DNA from: Candidatus Rhabdochlamydia sp.
GTDB taxonomy: Bacteria > Chlamydiota > Chlamydiia > Chlamydiales > Rhabdochlamydiaceae
NCBI GenBank assembly: GCA_030043815.1
Contig: JASHWX010000085.1
Span: 1 to 6,527, forward strand
Length of the DNA stretch: 6,527 nt
Direction of reading: 5' to 3'
Position numbers and translations under genes: made by a program
Notes under the pieces: model-generated
What the model saw: the letters and a program-made list of their open reading frames with translations, nothing else
Told to the model about the DNA's origin: nothing
The model's database searches: none
Part shown: piece by piece, positions 5,206 through 6,527 of the stretch
Position numbering within the stretch: position 1 is the stretch's first letter
Layout: each line of letters begins with the position of its first letter

Positions 5206-6527
5206 GAGTGAAGGTCTTGAAATCCATTCCCCTATTAAGTAGCCGGCGAAGGAGAGGGAGATACTCGCCAGTTCTTTGGGAAATGCGATGGGATAAATTT
5301 GAAAGAGCGCAAAGCCTGCGGCCCCGCAGAGGACCGAGAGCAATGCAGATGTGAAATTTCCCTTTCTTTTAAACAGGGCGAAGAGAATCGGCACAAACAG
5401 GCAGCTGACGGAAAGATCATAACTTTGGATCAGCAGGTCGACGATATTGTTGAAGTAAAAAGCAAAAAAGATCGCCCCGATCGAAATCCCAGCGGTGATG
5501 ATTTTAATCGTGCGCACATTGTTTTTCAGGAATGAAAGATTAAAATCACTGGAAAGGTTCGAGCTGATCGCGTTGATCAAAGAGGTGGCCGTCGAAATGA
5601 TGGCCGCCAGGATGGCGCAACCGACGAAGGCTGTGAGGGTGGGGTTGGTGGTCTTTTCGATCACCATCATCAATGCGCTTGAGCCGGCAGGGACATCGAG
5701 CCCGAGGTTTTTTGCCAGGACGCCAAAGAAAATCGGCACGACGCACACGGCAAATGTGCCAACGCCTGCCCAAAAGCTCGCTCTTTGCACAATGCGCGGG
5801 GATCCTCCCGCAAAGCACCTTTGCCCCATATCTTGTCCAATGATGATGAACATCAGCGGCATCAAAAGCCATCCGCACACTTTAGACGATACAGCGGCAA
5901 ATTGCTCCATCTGCGGTGATGCGAGCATCGAGCCGGGATCAGTCCCAAAGACGAAGGCAAAACAGCCGATGAACACAAGCGAGAAAAATCCCGCTTGCAT
6001 CAGATCGGTCGAAATGACCGCCTTCAACCCTCCTTGCACCGTATAAATGATCACGATTCCCCAAAAGAGGATGAAGAGGGGGACGTTGCTAAAACCCACG
6101 CTCACTAAAAATTTGCTCGACGCGATGATCTGGGCCACCAGCACCATGAACAAAGAGATGACGGATAAGACCGACGCGATTTTGCGCAGAGTCGCGGAGC
6201 CGTAGGCGACCTCAAAAATTTGCGCCACTGTTGAAACGGGAAATTGGGCCAGCCTTCGGCCGATCCCCATCCCCAGCAGCATCAACCCGAGAGCCGCCCC
6301 GAGCGGATAGAGGATGACCGACCAGCCGAACTTGTACGCCTCATCAGCAGCGCCGAGCACGAGCCCTCCCCCCACCTGGGTTGCTAAAAATGTCATCATC
6401 AATGGAAAAAAGCGCACATTTTTGCCGGCGAGAAAGTACTCTTCTTTCGTTTTTAAATTTTTAGAGGTCTTTCTTCCCACAAACCAGTAGAGGGCTTGCA
6501 GTCCAAATAAAAGTGAAATAAAAGTCG
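5185..6527 (-). CDS. Sodium:solute symporter (SSS family), N-terminus beyond window
   Basis: This is an inner-membrane LeuT-fold carrier that uses the sodium gradient to import a small solute. 446 residues are visible. The frame runs open to the right edge, and residues encoded upstream of the possible GTG at 6480 (TFISLLFGLQALYWF) continue a first membrane helix into VGRKTSKNLKTKEEYFLAGK, as in other family members, so the true start lies outside. Counting from that GTG, signatures are FLATQVGGG (31-39), YTVQGGLKAVISTDLMQ (146-162), GQDMGQRCFAG (215-225) and ISTATSLINAISSNLSSDF (295-313, the sodium-site helix). About twelve further hydrophobic segments fill the rest. The C-terminus ends in GEWISRPSLARKYEK. 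Substrate cannot be read from the sequence; proline, pantothenate and related solutes are known in the family. Overlap with the dipeptidase gene suggests a peptide or D-amino-acid related substrate. Confidence 0.95.
   Translation of the reverse strand, partial: TFISLLFGLQALYWFVGRKTSKNLKTKEEYFLAGKNVRFFPLMMTFLATQVGGGLVLGAADEAYKFGWSVILYPLGAALGLMLLGMGIGRRLAQFPVSTVAQIFEVAYGSATLRKIASVLSVISLFMVLVAQIIASSKFLVSVGFSNVPLFILFWGIVIIYTVQGGLKAVISTDLMQAGFFSLVFIGCFAFVFGTDPGSMLASPQMEQFAAVSSKVCGWLLMPLMFIIIGQDMGQRCFAGGSPRIVQRASFWAGVGTFAVCVVPIFFGVLAKNLGLDVPAGSSALMMVIEKTTNPTLTAFVGCAILAAIISTATSLINAISSNLSSDFNLSFLKNNVRTIKIITAGISIGAIFFAFYFNNIVDLLIQSYDLSVSCLFVPILFALFKRKGNFTSALLSVLCGAAGFALFQIYPIAFPKELASISLSFAGYLIGEWISRPSLARKYEK

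Noticed and set aside
5495..6046. A 183-codon plus-strand open frame inside the symporter gene
   Set aside because: It is antisense to the SSS signature motifs, with shadow-like composition and no promoter or ribosome binding site.
6478..6480. GTG at 6480 as the symporter start
   Set aside because: The frame stays open to the window edge and the upstream codons encode the expected first membrane helix, so the start lies outside.

Overview
The window is a compact, gene-dense bacterial chromosome segment of about half G+C by eye. It holds five recognisable protein families, one small membrane protein and one unrecognised small gene. No rRNA, tRNA, phage gene or transposase was seen. The Dcd sequence, the ruvB/dcd adjacency and the pair of adjacent CNNM/HlyC-type proteins (usually labelled tlyC in Chlamydia) suggest a member of the Chlamydiota, probably an environmental, amoeba-associated lineage rather than a classical Chlamydia. 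This is recollection-based inference at moderate confidence. A relative elsewhere in the PVC group is possible.

Layout. (1) 1-713, minus: the N-terminal two thirds of RuvB, cut by the left edge. (2) 714-780: a 67-bp divergent intergenic region with a perfect 12-bp palindrome. (3) 781-4163, plus: dcd, then a 98-residue single-pass coiled-coil protein resembling FtsB/DivIC, then two tandem CNNM/CorC-type membrane proteins. The last three are joined by GTGA or TGATG stop/start overlaps and are probably one translationally coupled unit. (4) 4102-4350, minus: an 82-codon unrecognised gene with a near-consensus promoter and a strong ribosome binding site, whose 3' end overlaps the second CNNM gene tail to tail. 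(5) 4446-4609: two copies of a GCAAAGACG-type repeat with nested inverted repeats, the second covering the stop codon of the next gene. (6) 4602-6527, minus: a sodium:solute symporter (N-terminus beyond the right edge) overlapping by 11 bp a VanX/DdpX-type D-Ala-D-Ala dipeptidase.

How the genes may work together. RuvB and Dcd belong to recombination/repair and pyrimidine deoxynucleotide supply and share an upstream region. The small coiled-coil protein and the CNNM pair form an envelope unit. The symporter-dipeptidase pair is the most suggestive system. It resembles the E. coli ddp logic, in which a D-Ala-D-Ala dipeptidase is co-encoded with an uptake system, but here a single sodium-coupled carrier replaces the ABC transporter. 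That would suit an intracellular bacterium scavenging peptidoglycan-derived D-Ala-D-Ala. The substrate assignment is inference only.
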